In this document: piece by piece, positions 15,959 through 27,500 of the stretch | How positions within the stretch are numbered: the first letter of the stretch is position 1 | Layout of the letters: every line of letters begins with the position of its first letter | Assembly (NCBI GenBank): GCA_003254905.1 | Contig: QANU01095819.1 | Coordinates: 1,891,328 to 1,955,327, forward strand | DNA length: 64,000 nucleotides | From: Nissolia schottii | Taxonomy: Eukaryota; Streptophyta; Magnoliopsida; Fabales; Fabaceae | Direction of reading: 5' to 3' | Made by a program: the position numbers and the translations under genes | Notes under the pieces: model-generated | The model's database searches: none | What the model was told of the DNA's origin: nothing | The model's input: the letters and a program-made list of their open reading frames with translations, nothing else

Positions 15959-16189
15959 TTGGCCATGGCTTTTGTTTGAAAAATATCTTCTTTTGATTGA
16001 CCCTTATGCCTTTTTTTTAGGAAGGAAGTTCTTCCTTGAATGAGTAACATGTAGAATGTAGAAAAGTAAGAAAACTTTATTGATGACTGGGCTATGTACC
16101 GTTTAGCATTTGGGCCTATTTAAAAACCCTCCAGGAAAACCTGGGTTGGGAAAAGAGCACCCTCCTGCCAAGCTTCATTCTATGAGGTT
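14684..16189. other. Non-gag interior of the gypsy element, including an (AT)n tract
   Basis: Filler between the left LTR and the protease remnant. It is T- and G-rich, with an (AT)n microsatellite at 15921-15954 and the antisense frame at 15480-15692. No pol domains are visible. Confidence 0.6.
15480..15692 (+). pseudogene. Antisense reading frame in the 3' part of the gypsy element
   Basis: On the plus strand, opposite to gag, ATG at 15480 opens MAKRCMTCKDEQIRNLK, then a stop. The same frame continues EAKEAQREAQSARDHFF and an acidic tail to TAG at about 15690. Composition and codon structure look protein-coding: an N-terminal CxxC and a coiled-coil-like middle. Several plant gypsy lineages carry an extra antisense ORF between pol and the 3' LTR. 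Its function is unknown and this copy is broken. Confidence 0.4.
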
Positions 16190-18490
16190 AGATGTAAAAT
16201 TTGTTGTTTCCTCCTGGATTTTTACCAAGTTGTATTTCTTCTAGTTCTCCCTCGGGTTGAGGTTGATCCTCTTGTAGATCTCGAACGTTGAGGTCTAACA
16301 CCACCATTTCATCTCTGAATCTCGAGCTTTCTTTTGCATCTTTTCTTTTCTGACTGACCTCCAAGTAACACCTTCATGATAGTAGTTGGTCAGTCTTTAC
16401 TGTGATGACTTCCCCTTTCTTTGAAGGGAACTTCATTGCTAAGTGGAGGGTGGACACCACGGCTCCCAGCTTGTTAAGTGTCTTTCGGCCGATTATGGCG
16501 TTGTATGCTGACGGTCGATCAACCACCAAAAAATTTACCTTTTTTGTCCGGCTATTAGGCTTTGCCCTAAACGTAACATGTTGCGTGGTGTATCCGTGTT
16601 GGTCTATCCTCTCTCCTGTAAAATTGATGAGCTCCGATTAATGAGTTTTTAGATCTGAAGAGTCCATTCCTAATTTGTTGAAGGCATCGGGAAATAGGAT
16701 GTCTATTGAGCTACCTTGATCAATCAGGACCCTCTTTACCTCAGCGTTAACCATGATGACTGATATGATCATTGCGTCGTCATGGTCAGGTGCGATTCCC
16801 TCCCCGTCTTCATTAGTGAACATGATATTCGGCATTGAAGGAAACTTTCGAGAGGCTGGATTGCAGTTGGATACATGCATCACCTCTTTGAGATGTTTTT
16901 TTCGCGCTGATCTGGATTCTCCCCCGCCCGCGAATCCACCTGAGATGGTATTGACAGTCCTGAGGGGTCTACTCCCTTCACTGTTGGTGTTATCAGGGGA
17001 GTTGAGGTCTTCATCACTTCTTCCTCTTATGTTCCTTGTGTCCGTCAAAGAGTCACGGGACCTTCGTCTTTTGGGCTTCTTACTCCTGCTCTTGACCAAC
17101 TGTACCATGATGTTTCTTTCTTCTCTGATGAGCTCCTCTAGTGCTTCTTTTAAGTCAATGCAATTGTCATTTTTGTGGCAACGGGATTCGTAAAACTCAC
17201 AAAATGACAATTTTTTTCCTTTGGGAACGTTCCTCAAGGGGCGGGGCGTCGGAAGGTGAACGGCGTTGACAATCTCCTTTCGGATTTGAAAGGGGGTTGT
17301 CGTTAATTCGGACCAATTTCAAAATTTTCCAGAGTTTGGTGGATGCCCGTCCTTCTTTGGTTGGTCCTAGTTGGGCTTGCCAAGCGGGTTGAAATTTTTC
17401 CTCTGTAGGGCTTTTCTTCTTTCTTCTCTGTTGATGTGCACTTCTGCTCTTCGGTTAAATTCTTCTAGTGTCTTTGGCTCTTGTCCAAGGACTTCTTCTG
17501 AGAATGGAGTCCCTGGGCAGACTCCAAAATAAAGTGCCATCAACCTCTGTTCGACGGTGATGTTTTCTATCAGGTTCGCTTCCTTGGTGAAACCCTCCAA
17601 GTAATTGCGCAAGGATTCGTTCTCTCCTTGGTTAATGCCTAAGAGGCCAATGGCTGTCTTGGGTTGTCTTTTACTGGTGGTGAATTGTAGCATGAACTTC
17701 TGGGAAAGGTCCTCAAAACTTGTGATTGACCTTTTTGGTAGAGAGAACAACCACTTCTCCGCTGGTCCTGCGAGAGTTAGTGGGAACGCCTTGCGAAGGA
17801 CGGCATCAGATGCTTGCATCAACCAGGTTTTAGACTTGATTGCCGTGAGGTGTTCTTGTGGGTCTGAGGTTCCGTCATAGGCTTTCGCAGTCTGAGGGAG
17901 CATGAAGTTCTTTGGCAGGTTAACGCGAAAAATTTCATCGGAGAAAAGGGCTATCGTTCACGACGGATCCCTTATTCCTCCATTGCCCATCGGAGCCTTG
18001 GGCTGGGTTTGAGTGGACGGAACCTTTAGAGTTTGATTCTACAGTCTGTCTCGGAGAGTTTTTGTGTCGGTTGTGTCGTTCGCGGTGGCTCGTGTGTTGG
18101 GAATGCCAAGATGGGACTGGGGAGTGTCGTCGAGGAGGACTTCTGTGTCGTTGCTTTGGGGAAGGAGTCCTGTTGGACTTCCTCCGCTTTGAGGCTGGGG
18201 ATGGGGTCCTCTTTCTATTCCTGACGTGCGGGGGGGAGGAGGGGAGGGGACCTTTCTCGAGTCTGGGGCCTAGGGTGGTCCTCACGCTGCGAAAAGGTAG
18301 GTCCCCTATTGTCCCCCCTTTGGTCTCAATTTCATCGCTCCTTTTTCTTGGGTTTTTCTCTCCGCTCCAAAGCTTTGAGACATCGTTCTTGCTAATTGAT
18401 GAGGTCTCGGAGCCCGAGGATAACCTCCTAGGGATCCATGTCGTTCTGAGAATTTGGAACAACTACCTGGATGGGATATGTCGTGCATGG
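16190..18490 (-). pseudogene. Gypsy gag-protease reading frame, broken
   Basis: Read on the minus strand: an Arg/Ser/Pro-rich N-terminus (18462-17935); a retrotransposon gag core (17903-17367) with AEKWLFSLPKRSITSFEDL; a Cys/His-poor linker FCEFYESRCHKNDNC (~17200); an aspartic protease with VLIDQGSSIDILFPDAF (~16700); and after one stop NFLVVDRPSAYNAIIGRKTL (~16520). Last comes the acidic protease-RT linker ELEEIQLGKNP (~16220). Frameshifts near 17950 and 17300 and a nonsense codon at about 16638 break the frame. Reverse transcriptase should follow but does not. This order is typical of plant Ty3/gypsy elements. Confidence 0.75.
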
Positions 18491-18716
18491 AGTTCTCAAC
18501 GATCTACATCATTTTTCCCTGTTATGGACATAGGTAGTCCGTCCCGAGGGTCAAGTTCCTGGTACTGCAAGTTCCCGACTTCTCCTTGAGGTATCCCCTG
18601 TCGAACTTGAGGGAAGGGGGTTCGCAGCGATGTTGTTGGTTTCCATCAGGGCACCAGTAGAAGGGGGTAAGCTGACACTTACGAGACAGTATCAAGGTTC
18701 CCACAGACGACGTCAA

Positions 18717-19390
18717 TGTTCGCAAGTAATTCATATAGGGTACGAGGTTACCTGAACGGGTGAGGTAGGTGCCTTGACGGAAGCTCAAAGGTTGGGGGTG
18801 AAAGCTCCGAGTGAGTTCAGAGGTCTGGACGAGAGCTCCGAGCGGGTTCGGAGGCTCGGATGAAAGCTCCAAGCGGGTTCGGAGGCTCAGACAAAAGCTC
18901 CAATTAGGTTCCTCTCGGAGAGAATGCGGCGGCGGGGTGTACCTGCAAAGGCACTCTGACGCTCAAGTAAGCACAAGGGTTAGGAGAATTCTCTATGAGG
19001 GGAATGAGAGGTACTTAGTGACCTGAGGGGCCGTGTGCTTTTGTAGATGAGCTTAGAGTGTGAAGATAGAGATAAAGCAAGGGGGTTTGCCTAATCGCTC
19101 CCCAGTCTATCTTTTCCCACTTATCCAGGTGTTGGTTGCGGACTGGGGAAGAGAGGTTGCCGTTACCTCCTCTTGGCCTTGTTGGGCCGGACCGAGTTTG
19201 GAGTCTTTGGCCTTACGACCTTCTCCTCCTCTAAGCGCCATGAGGCTTCCTCTCTTTGGGCCGATCTGACCAGGTGAGGGGAACCTCTTCTGCTCCTTAG
19301 TGGGTTGGGCCCTTCGGGTCTTTTAGAAAATGTGAGCTCTTCTCCCTCTTAAAGGGTTAGAGCTCTCGGACCTGGTTTTAGCTCGTAACA
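18717..19390 (-). repeat. 5' LTR of the gypsy element (right copy)
   Basis: 674 bases, a direct repeat of 14023-14683 with scattered substitutions and one extra internal unit of the gaaagctccaagcgggttcg type, which accounts for most of the length difference. Confidence 0.85.
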
Positions 19391-19540
19391 ACAACTCTCT
19401 TTATCTCTCTCCTCTCTCTCGCTTTTTTCTTTCTTCTTTATTTTTTCTTCATTATTGTCTCTAGGTTATACAAGAATTGTCAGTTGGGAGTTATCTCAAC
19501 GTGCCTCGTGCCTTGGTGCATAGACCTTTTACACATAAGA

Positions 19541-20031
19541 GGCCAATATGAATGCATGTCAGTACTTTTTGTAAAGCATGCATGATTTCATTAGCTCTAA
19601 AGCCAGACCTGAACTCCATAGCTGCCATGCCTGTAAAAAAATTCTCGCATCCACGATAACAATGTCAATTACGGATTTAGGATGAAAATTTGATATTGTG
19701 TGGTCGTTGAGAAAACTTACATTATATCCTATTGACTAGATTCAATGGTGATTCAACTCAATGACTCATTACTTATCCTAATTCCTTTTATTTCGATATT
19801 TTGTGATTTGTCATTGTCTCCGATTTCATGCACCAGCTTCTTTTGCTCCATTTTTTCAGCCACTAGTGAACTCACATGAAAGAATATATAGCTTGTGATT
19901 AAAAAGCCTCAGTAAATTGTAGCGCCATATTTAAAATTTATAATGTAAGAACTAGGAACTACCTTCTGCTTTTTCTTTTCTCCGTAAGGCACAACATAAG
20001 CAGAGGATGAGAGAGATTGCAAAGGCTGCTC
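19541..20031 (-). pseudogene. Second copy of the receptor-kinase tail (TM, juxtamembrane and last kinase exon)
   Basis: About 490 bases matching 21130-21620 at roughly 97-98% by eye. This copy keeps the TM exon in frame (AAFAISLILCLCCALRR, donor AAG|gtagtt), whereas the other has a 2-bp deletion. It also keeps CAG where the other has TAG in the AWQLW motif (last exon from 19630). Past 19541 it reads on into LRCIHIGLLCV and then stops. The copy ends at the N at 20032. Both copies lack the kinase core, so that loss came first. Confidence 0.65.
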
Positions 20032-20032
20032 N
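20032..20032. other. Assembly gap (single N)
   Basis: One N joins the receptor-kinase fragment to the interior of a copia LTR. The true gap length is unknown. Confidence 0.95.
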
Positions 20033-21128
20033 ATTGGAATAAAATGGAATGAATGAGTTGGTTTGCTTCATATGCAAGCCATGTTTATATACATGTTGTA
20101 TTCAATAGCAGAAGCAAATACTGCATAACAGAATTCTGTTATGGAAAACAAACAGAAAATAACTAATAACTAACTCTAAACTAAGTTAGGCTAGTTAAAT
20201 AGCTAATGAAATAACTCATTACTCTAATACTCCCCCTCAAGTTGTAGAATATATATCTAAGATTCCTAACTTGGAGACTAAGTGTTCAAATAAAGGTCTT
20301 AGAATTGCCTTGGTCAAGAGGTCTGCAACTTGATCTTTGGACTTGACATGGATGACTGTGATGACACCTTCATTCACCTTTTCCCTTGTGAAATGGCAAT
20401 CAATTTCTATGTGCTTTGAGAGCTCATGGAAGGCCGGATTTGAGGCAATAGCAATGGCTGCTTGGCTGACACAATAAACACAAGAACGACCAATCTTAAT
20501 CTCAAAATCTTGAAGGACGCTTTGGAGCCAAACAAGTTCACTGGTTACACTTGCTAATGCCCTGTACTCAGCCTCAGCTGAATACCTGGACACTGTGGGT
20601 TGCTTCTTTGATCGCCATGAGACCAATGATTCACCACCAAACACATAAAATCCTGTAGTGCTACGCCTAGTATCCTTGCCTCCACCCCAATCAGCATCCA
20701 CATATGCCTGCAATCTGAACTCAGATTTTGCAGAAAACAGAATGCCTTGCCCTGGAGACTTCTTCAGGTACCTGAGCAAGTGGTGTAAAGCCTGCAAATG
20801 AGGGGTCTTAGGATTGGACATGTATTGGCTCAATTTATTGACAGCATAGCATATATCTGGCCTAGAGATTGTTAGGTACATCAACCTACCAATCATCCTT
20901 CTATATTGAGAATGATCTTTCAAGGAATCACCATCATCAATGGACAAATTGAGCTTAGGTTCCATAGGCAATACTTCAGCTTTGGCATCCAAAAAACCTG
21001 TGTCTTCCAACAAGTTTAGTGTATATTTATGCTGTGAGAGCATAATTCCAACAGGGGATTTGGCAATTTCCAAGCCTAGAAAGTACTTGAGGTCACCAAG
21101 GACTTTCAATTTGAAGAGGGATTCAAGC
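20033..21128 (-). mobile_element. Partial copia element: 3' LTR piece, RNase H and RT end
   Basis: 20033-20229 is most of a copia LTR. Next comes the polypurine tract, read on the minus strand as cttgagggggag, and then coding sequence for RNase H (SAEAEYRALA, HIEIDCHFTREKV, ADLLTKA) and the RT C-terminus (YFLGLEIAKSPVG, YRRMIGRLMYL) up to the N at 21129. It is nearly identical to 22498-23117 plus 24529-24800 of the larger element, with a few single-base differences. It also covers the ~230 bases missing between those two pieces. It is either a second copy or a misplaced contig of the same element. Confidence 0.8.
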
Positions 21129-21129
21129 N
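21129..21129. other. Assembly gap (single N)
   Basis: Joins copia RT sequence to the kinase-tail fragment. A long open frame that runs across this N is an artefact of the join. Confidence 0.95.
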
Positions 21130-22452
21130 AGAGGCCAATATGAATGCATCTCAGTACTTTTTGTGAAGCATGCATGATTCCATTAGCTCTAAAGCCAGAC
21201 CTGAACTCCATAGCTACCATGCCTATAAAAAAATTCTCGCATCCACGATAGCAACGTCAATTACGGATTTAGGATGAAAATTTGATATTGTGTGGTCGTT
21301 GAGAAAACTTACATTATATCCTATTGACTAGATTCAGTGGTGATTCAACTCAATGACTCATTACTTATCCTAATTCCTTCTATTTCGATATTTTGTGATT
21401 TGTCATTGTCTCCGATTTCATGCACCAGCTTCTTTTGCTCCATTTTTTCAGCCACTAGTGAACTCACATGAAAGAATATATAGCTTGTGATTAAAAAGCC
21501 TCAGTAAATTGTAGCGCCATATTTAAAATTTATAATGTAAGAACTAGGAACTACCTTCTGCTTTGTCTTTTCTCCGTAAGGCACAACATAAGCAGAGGAT
21601 GGGAGATTGCAAAGGCTGCTCCAACCCCAACAATAAGCCATATCTGCCATTTCTTTGTTGATACAACAAGATAATAGACAATTAGCAAATGAAAATATTA
21701 GACCAATTTCAAGCAGAGTTTAAGAGAGTATAGTATATTGGTATTTTGTAAGATATATCTTATGCTAATGCTATGCATCTCTAATTCATAAAAGACATCT
21801 CCAACTAATCCTGAAACAATTAGGCATTAACATCCTTTGCGATAAAACTGCCTATATATACCCTATTTAAGTTATGCTATTACTAACCCATCAAATTTCT
21901 GTTATGCCTAAACGAGCAATACGAAACAACGACATGTTTAGCATATACCTTTGTGTGTCTCGTTTCCTTCACATTCAGGATTGCCCTGTTGTGAGCATGG
22001 AGAGCACTTGATGTAATTACTGTATCAAGTTTGTTTAGCATAGTATGTTGTCCATAACATCACACCTGTTAGGCGACTTTGTTACCACCGGAAGAATTCG
22101 ATACCAACAAATCACCTGGAACATAACCGTTTCCCGCCGCTTTCGACGATGCCAAAAGCCCCAAAAACACTTTCCCCATTTTTATTGAACCAATCCATTG
22201 TTGCCACTAAACCAACAACTTATCCACATTGGCTTCAGTATACTCACAATCAGGGCTGTTGTAGAACTGCACCCACACATAGTCAAAGACCTTTGCGTCA
22301 ATTGTAACGCCAAGTTCACCGTCAGGAAACAGACATTGTGGCGTTGTACTCAAGTAAACCTTTTGAGTTGGAGTGCTTGACAAAAAAAGGATGACATACT
22401 TGTTAGTTAAAATTGAGATTTACATCCAAATATGGATATCTTTATTGGTTTG

Positions 22453-22690
22453 TATTAAGCTTGAGAAAGATGAAAGAATTGGAGAGTGGGAGAATTGGAA
22501 TAAAATGGAATGAATGAGTTGGTTTGCTTCATATGCAAGCCATGTTTATATACATGTTGTATTCAATAGCAGAAGCAAATACTGCATAACAGAATTCTGT
22601 TATGGAAAACAAACAGAAAATAACTAATAACTAACTCTAAACTAAGTTAGGCTAGTTAAATAGCTAATGAAATAACTCATTACTCTAATA
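22453..22690 (-). repeat. Copia 3' LTR
   Basis: 238 bases, about 95% like 28383-28621 by eye, with one small rearranged stretch near gagagtgggagaattgg. It contains the inverted pair cataacagaattctgttatg. Confidence 0.9.
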
Positions 22691-23117
22691 CTCCCCCTCA
22701 AGTTGTAGAATATATATCTAAGATTCCTAACTTGGAGACGAAGTGTTAAAATAGAGGTCTTGGAATTGCCTTGGTCAAGAGGTCTGCAACTTGATCTTTG
22801 GACTTGACATGGATGAGTGTGATGACACCTTCATTCACCTTTTTCCTTGTGAAATGGCAATCAATTTCTATGTGCTTTGAGCGCTCATGGAAGGCCAGAT
22901 TTGAGGCAATAGCAATGGCTGCTTGGCTGTCACAATAAACACAAGAATGACCAATCTTAATCTCAAAATCTTGAAGGAAGCTTTGGAGCCAAACAAGTTC
23001 ACTGGTTACACTTGCCAATGCCCTGTACTCAGCCTCAGCTGAAGACCTGGACACTGTGGGTTGCTTCTTTGATCGCCATGAGACCAATGAATCACCACCA
23101 AACGCATAAAATCCTGT

Positions 23118-23118
23118 N
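23118..23118. other. Assembly gap (single N)
   Basis: Marks an abrupt change from copia RNase H to unrelated sequence. Confidence 0.95.
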
Positions 23119-24476
23119 AAAGTACAACAAAATGTGTACAGAATGGTGTTTGGAGGGGGAAGAGAGGATGTCCTCGAAATGATCTCGGCCTCCTCTATTT
23201 ATAGGCAAAATTTGGGGTCTGTCGTTCAGCGGTTTTGGTTCCTTCGCTGAGCGATAAGACCTGAATCGCTGGGCGGCGGCGCTTAATCGCTGATCGATTG
23301 TACTTTTACGCGGTTTCATTTAATGCTCGGCAGCTTTTGCAGGGCGGCGGCTGACGTGGATGGCGGCGCCAGGCTGGCTCCAGCTGGCGCATTTATTGAG
23401 CCGGCGCAAGTGGCTTGCCGACGTCCTTTCGCTCAGCGGCCAAGGTCTATTCGCTGAGCGATTCTTCCTTATTCGCTGAGCGAGGCATTGCTTACCGCTG
23501 AGCGGTTCTTCGTCCATAATCTTCTCTTTTAAGCTCTTTTCCAATTCTGCCTTTTTCTTCCCTTCTTCATGGGATTATTCCTCATAAATTATGCTTGCAT
23601 CCTTTTATCAAAACATATTTAAAACCTACAAAACATAGAGATTTAATTAGATAATTCTTTAAAATATGTGAGAATTAATGCCATTTTGAATGTTGAAAAT
23701 TGTGTATTTTGGGCACTTATCAATAGCTTACGTGGAAAGTTGAAAAGATATTTTTAAATTGAGGCGGTGGAAGAAGGCTCGAGAAAATTCAGCCGCTGAG
23801 CGATGAGGTTAGTACCGCTGAGCGATACCACCTCTATCGTTGAGCGGAGGATCTCAAACTGCTGAGCGAACAACAGTTTTCGCTGAGCGGCTTGAGATTA
23901 AGGAAAGCTGATGGCACCCTCTTGAGGCTCATAGTATGGTATTGATGTTGTAATGATGATTGATAGTTGAATTGGATGCACGTGTATGCTGTATGTTATG
24001 AAATAGTATTGACCATGCATGTTATGTGTACTTTAGGATGAAATCTGTGATATATGGTGCATTCATGAGACACTTAGTTAAAGACATGATAATAAACTCA
24101 GAGATAAGTAAATATGCTGAAATGAACCATAGGGAAATCAATATACCATGCTGCAGGTACCATTATGCTGCTGAAACAAGGCCAATGCCCAATGCTGCTG
24201 AATAAGGGCCAATGCCCAATGCTGCTGAAATATGGCTATATGCCACATGCTGAAAAAGGCTATAAGCCTATGCTGAAAGGCCGTGATCACGTGAACCACT
24301 ATGATCCCACTTCAGGAGGTCTAGGCATCCTGAATGTGGAAGCCCGCCACAAGTGGTGTCGAGATGGCATACCTGGAGGTGTGCGGTTACCACGCCTATG
24401 CATTGTCGAAAGGGGGCAAGCTTAGGTGGGGGTACAATATCCGCCCACTGTCGAGGGGTCCCGAGGGGGCACACGG
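23119..24476. other. Foreign contig inside the copia element, rich in CGCTGAGCGR words
   Basis: GC-richer sequence unrelated to copia. Between about 23220 and 23890 some dozen near-copies of cgctgagcgg/cgctgagcga occur on both strands. At about 24168-24250 a ~30-base unit containing ccaatgcccaatgctgctga is repeated. It resembles LTR or other repeat sequence of another element, but no coding domain is seen. Gaps at both ends suggest misplacement by scaffolding. Confidence 0.5.
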
Positions 24477-24528
24477 NNNNNNNNNNNNNNNNNNNNNNNN
24501 NNNNNNNNNNNNNNNNNNNNNNNNNNNN
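24477..24528. other. Assembly gap (52 Ns)
   Basis: Run of 52 Ns between the foreign contig and the copia RT sequence. Confidence 0.98.
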
Positions 24529-27500
24529 GGCCTAGAGATTGTTAGGTACATCAACCTACCAATCATCCTTCTATATTGAGAAGGATCTTTCAAGGAATCA
24601 CCATCATCAATGGACAAATTGAGCTTAGGTTCCATAGGCAATACTTCAGCTTTGGCATCCAAAAAACCTGTGTCTTCCAACAAGTTTAGTGTATATTTAT
24701 GCTGTGAGAGCATAATTCCAACAGGGGATTTGGCAATTTCCAAGCCTAGAAAGTACTTGAGGTCACCAAGGACTTTCAATTTGAAGAGGGATTCAAGCTT
24801 CTGCTGAACTTGTATGATTATGTCCTTAGATGCACCAGCCACAATAATGTCATCAACATACACCAACAAAATGATCAATGAGTCTGCAGAGCCTTGAGTG
24901 AACAAAGAATAATCACTCTTTGATTGAACAAAACCATTGCTTATGAGGGAAGATGAAAATTTGTGGAACTATTGCCTAGATGCTTGTCTTAGGCCATAAA
25001 TGGATTTCTTGAGTTTGCATACAAGGTGCTCCACCTCTTTGTGATAACCTAGAGGCTTTTTCGTGTAAACTTCCTCTACAAGGTCACCATTCAAAAAGGC
25101 ATTATTGATGTCCAATTGCAAGAAATGCCAACCTTTAATGGCAGCAATGGTTAACAAAATTCTGACTGCTGTTAACTTTGCCACTGGAGATAAGGTATCT
25201 TGAAAATCAATGCCAGCTTGTTGAGTGTATCCCTTTGCCACTAATCTAGCCTTGAATCTATCAATGCTTCCATCAGATTTATGTTTGATTTTGTACACCC
25301 ATCTGCAGCCAATTTTGTGTTTTCCCTCTGGTAAAGGAACCAAATCCCATGTGTCATCGGACTCCATAGCATTAATCTCCTCTTTCATGGACTGCCTCCA
25401 TTCAGGATAAGCAATAGCCTGATGATAAAAATTTGGTTTAGGTATAGCATCAACATGAAGCACAAATTGTTGGTATGCAGGCTGCAATCTATCATAAGTG
25501 AAATGCTCAGAAATGGGATGGGAAATAATTGAGTTACACTGACATTGGGATAGGTATTGAGGCATTCTTGAAGGTCTAGAAGATCTTCTTAAATGTATAG
25601 GAGATGGGGCAGGTTGCTGTTGTGGTTTAGGCTGCTGTGGTGGTTCAGGTTGCTGTGGCTGTGGCAGGGCAATGTCCTGTTATGGCATAGGTATAACAAC
25701 TTCAGGGAAGGGATCAATTGGTGTATTTACATTTTTCAAGTGAAAAGGAAAGACAGATTCATGGAAAATCACATCCCTTGAGATAAAGAACTCCCTTGAA
25801 GCAAGGTTATATAACTTGTATCCTTTATAACCACTTGGATATCCAACAAAGACAATTGTTGTGGCCCTTGGCTGAAACTTGGTTCTATGAGCAGCAAGGG
25901 TGGAAGCAAAACACAAGCAGCCAAAGACCCTTAATCAATCATATGGAGGCACTTTGGCATAGAGTCTTTGGTAAGGAGACTGAAATTGTAATATCTTGGC
26001 AGGAATCCAATTGATCAATTGAGTGGCAGTAGTGATGCAATCTCCCCAAAAGGAAAGTGGAACTTTAGACTGAAAATACAAGGCTCTTGCAGTGTTCAAT
26101 AGGTGTTGGTGCTTCCTCTCAACCACTGAATTTTGTTGAGGAGCTTGAACACATGAAAATTGATGCAGAATCCTTTTTGAATGTAAAAAGGAGGTTAAGG
26201 CCAATTCTTTGGCATTATCACTCCTAACCTGTTTTATCACTTTATGAAATTGAGTCTCAATCATCACAATGAAACTGATTAGTTTTTGAGTATATTCTGA
26301 TTTTGTTTTCAACAAATAAGTCCAAGTGAATCTAGTGCTATTATCCACAATTGTAAGGAAATACCTATGGCCATGATAAGTGGGAGAATGAAAGGGGGCC
26401 CCAAATGTCACAATGGATTAAATCAAAAGCATTATCAGCTAAATGATTATGTGAAACATAAGGCAATTTTTTCATTTTTGGCAAGAGGACAAATAGTACA
26501 AATGTTATGATCTGAAATGCATTTCAAACCAGAAAAGGGAGTGTGTGTAACACTTTATTTGAAAGATGTCCTAATCTAGAATGCCAAATTGAATGAGAGA
26601 CTGAATTAACACCATTCAGTTCATTATTGGAAGCTGAAAAAAAACAAAATTTGAGTGTGAACTATTGCTGTGAGCTGCATCCTCCTTGAAGAAATATAGA
26701 CCTCCAAGGAGATTAGCCCTTCCAATCACCTTCAAGTTGTTGAGGTCCTGTATCAAACATTCATTTGAGTTGAAATTTACTGTGTATGGACCTTGTTTCA
26801 ACAATGCAGCTATAGAGATAAGGTTGACATGAAACTCATGAATGTATAAGACATTGTGTAATTTCAGACATTGTGACAATGCAACAGTGCCAATTGCTTG
26901 AACCCTCACTTTGTGATTGTTAGGTAATGACACAAAAGAATTGGAGATAGTCTTAGTTGGAGTGAAATTTGTAAAAGAGCAGGTTATGTAGCTGGTGGCA
27001 CCTGAATCCAAAATCCATTTGGATGCAGGGGACTGAACTGAAGTAAAACATGCAGACAAGACTTGGCCAAGATAGGCATGATCAATTGTGGATAGAATAG
27101 TGCCTAAGGTATTTTCCTTTGAGTTGTCCACCTTAGGATCAGCAGCTGCAACCATTTGAGCAAAAAGGAGAGCCATCAATTGTTGGAGCTGAGAATTGTT
27201 GAGCTGTTGTGGAATTTCAGAACCTGTAGAGGTTGTAGAAGCTGGAACTTCAGACACCTGATGGGCTGAATTGTTGAACTTATGCTTGGCTTTCTTGTAG
27301 TGAGGAAGGTAGCCAATGATTTTGTAACATTGCTCTTTGGTGTGGCCAAGCACTCCACAATTTGCACATTTTGGCTTGTCTTTCTTGCTATCTTGATTAT
27401 TCTTCACGGCAAAGGAAGCCTAAGAAACAGCAGCACCAACAGATTTCTGTCTCTCTTCTTGAATTACCAAAGAGAACACCTTATTAATAGGAGGAATAGG

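Larger units (their letters stand above)
14023..19390 (-). mobile_element. Ty3/gypsy LTR retrotransposon, gag-protease only, RT/RNaseH/integrase missing
   Basis: Two direct repeats of 661 and 674 bases begin tgttcgcaagtaatt and end cgtaaca, flanked by tcaac (14018-14022) and acaac (19391-19395), a 5-bp target duplication with one mismatch. Coding sequence runs on the minus strand, so the 5' LTR is the right one. Just inside it the minus strand reads ttgacgtcgtctgtggg, a two-transition variant of the plant gypsy primer-binding site TGGCGCCGTCTGTGG. Gag and protease are recognisable. The reading then runs into the protease-RT linker near 16200 and stops resembling pol; no YxDD reverse transcriptase, RNase H or integrase is found. 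It is non-autonomous. Confidence 0.85.

Noticed and set aside
16753..17193. 146-codon plus-strand frame opposite the gypsy gag/protease
   Set aside because: Shadow of the minus-strand coding sequence; its composition mirrors the sense codons and no family is recognised.
14023..19390. Possibility that this is an endogenous pararetrovirus rather than an LTR element
   Set aside because: Clear LTRs, a 5-bp target duplication, a gypsy-type primer site and gag/protease order; no viral movement or coat protein features.
20237..21220. A 327-codon open frame on the minus strand joining kinase and reverse transcriptase sequence
   Set aside because: It crosses the N at 21129. The first ~30 codons are the kinase-tail pseudogene and the rest is copia RT/RNase H, so the fusion is made by the assembly join.
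24334..24579. Open frames running through the 52-N gap
   Set aside because: The run of unknown residues is the gap itself; nothing is supported there.
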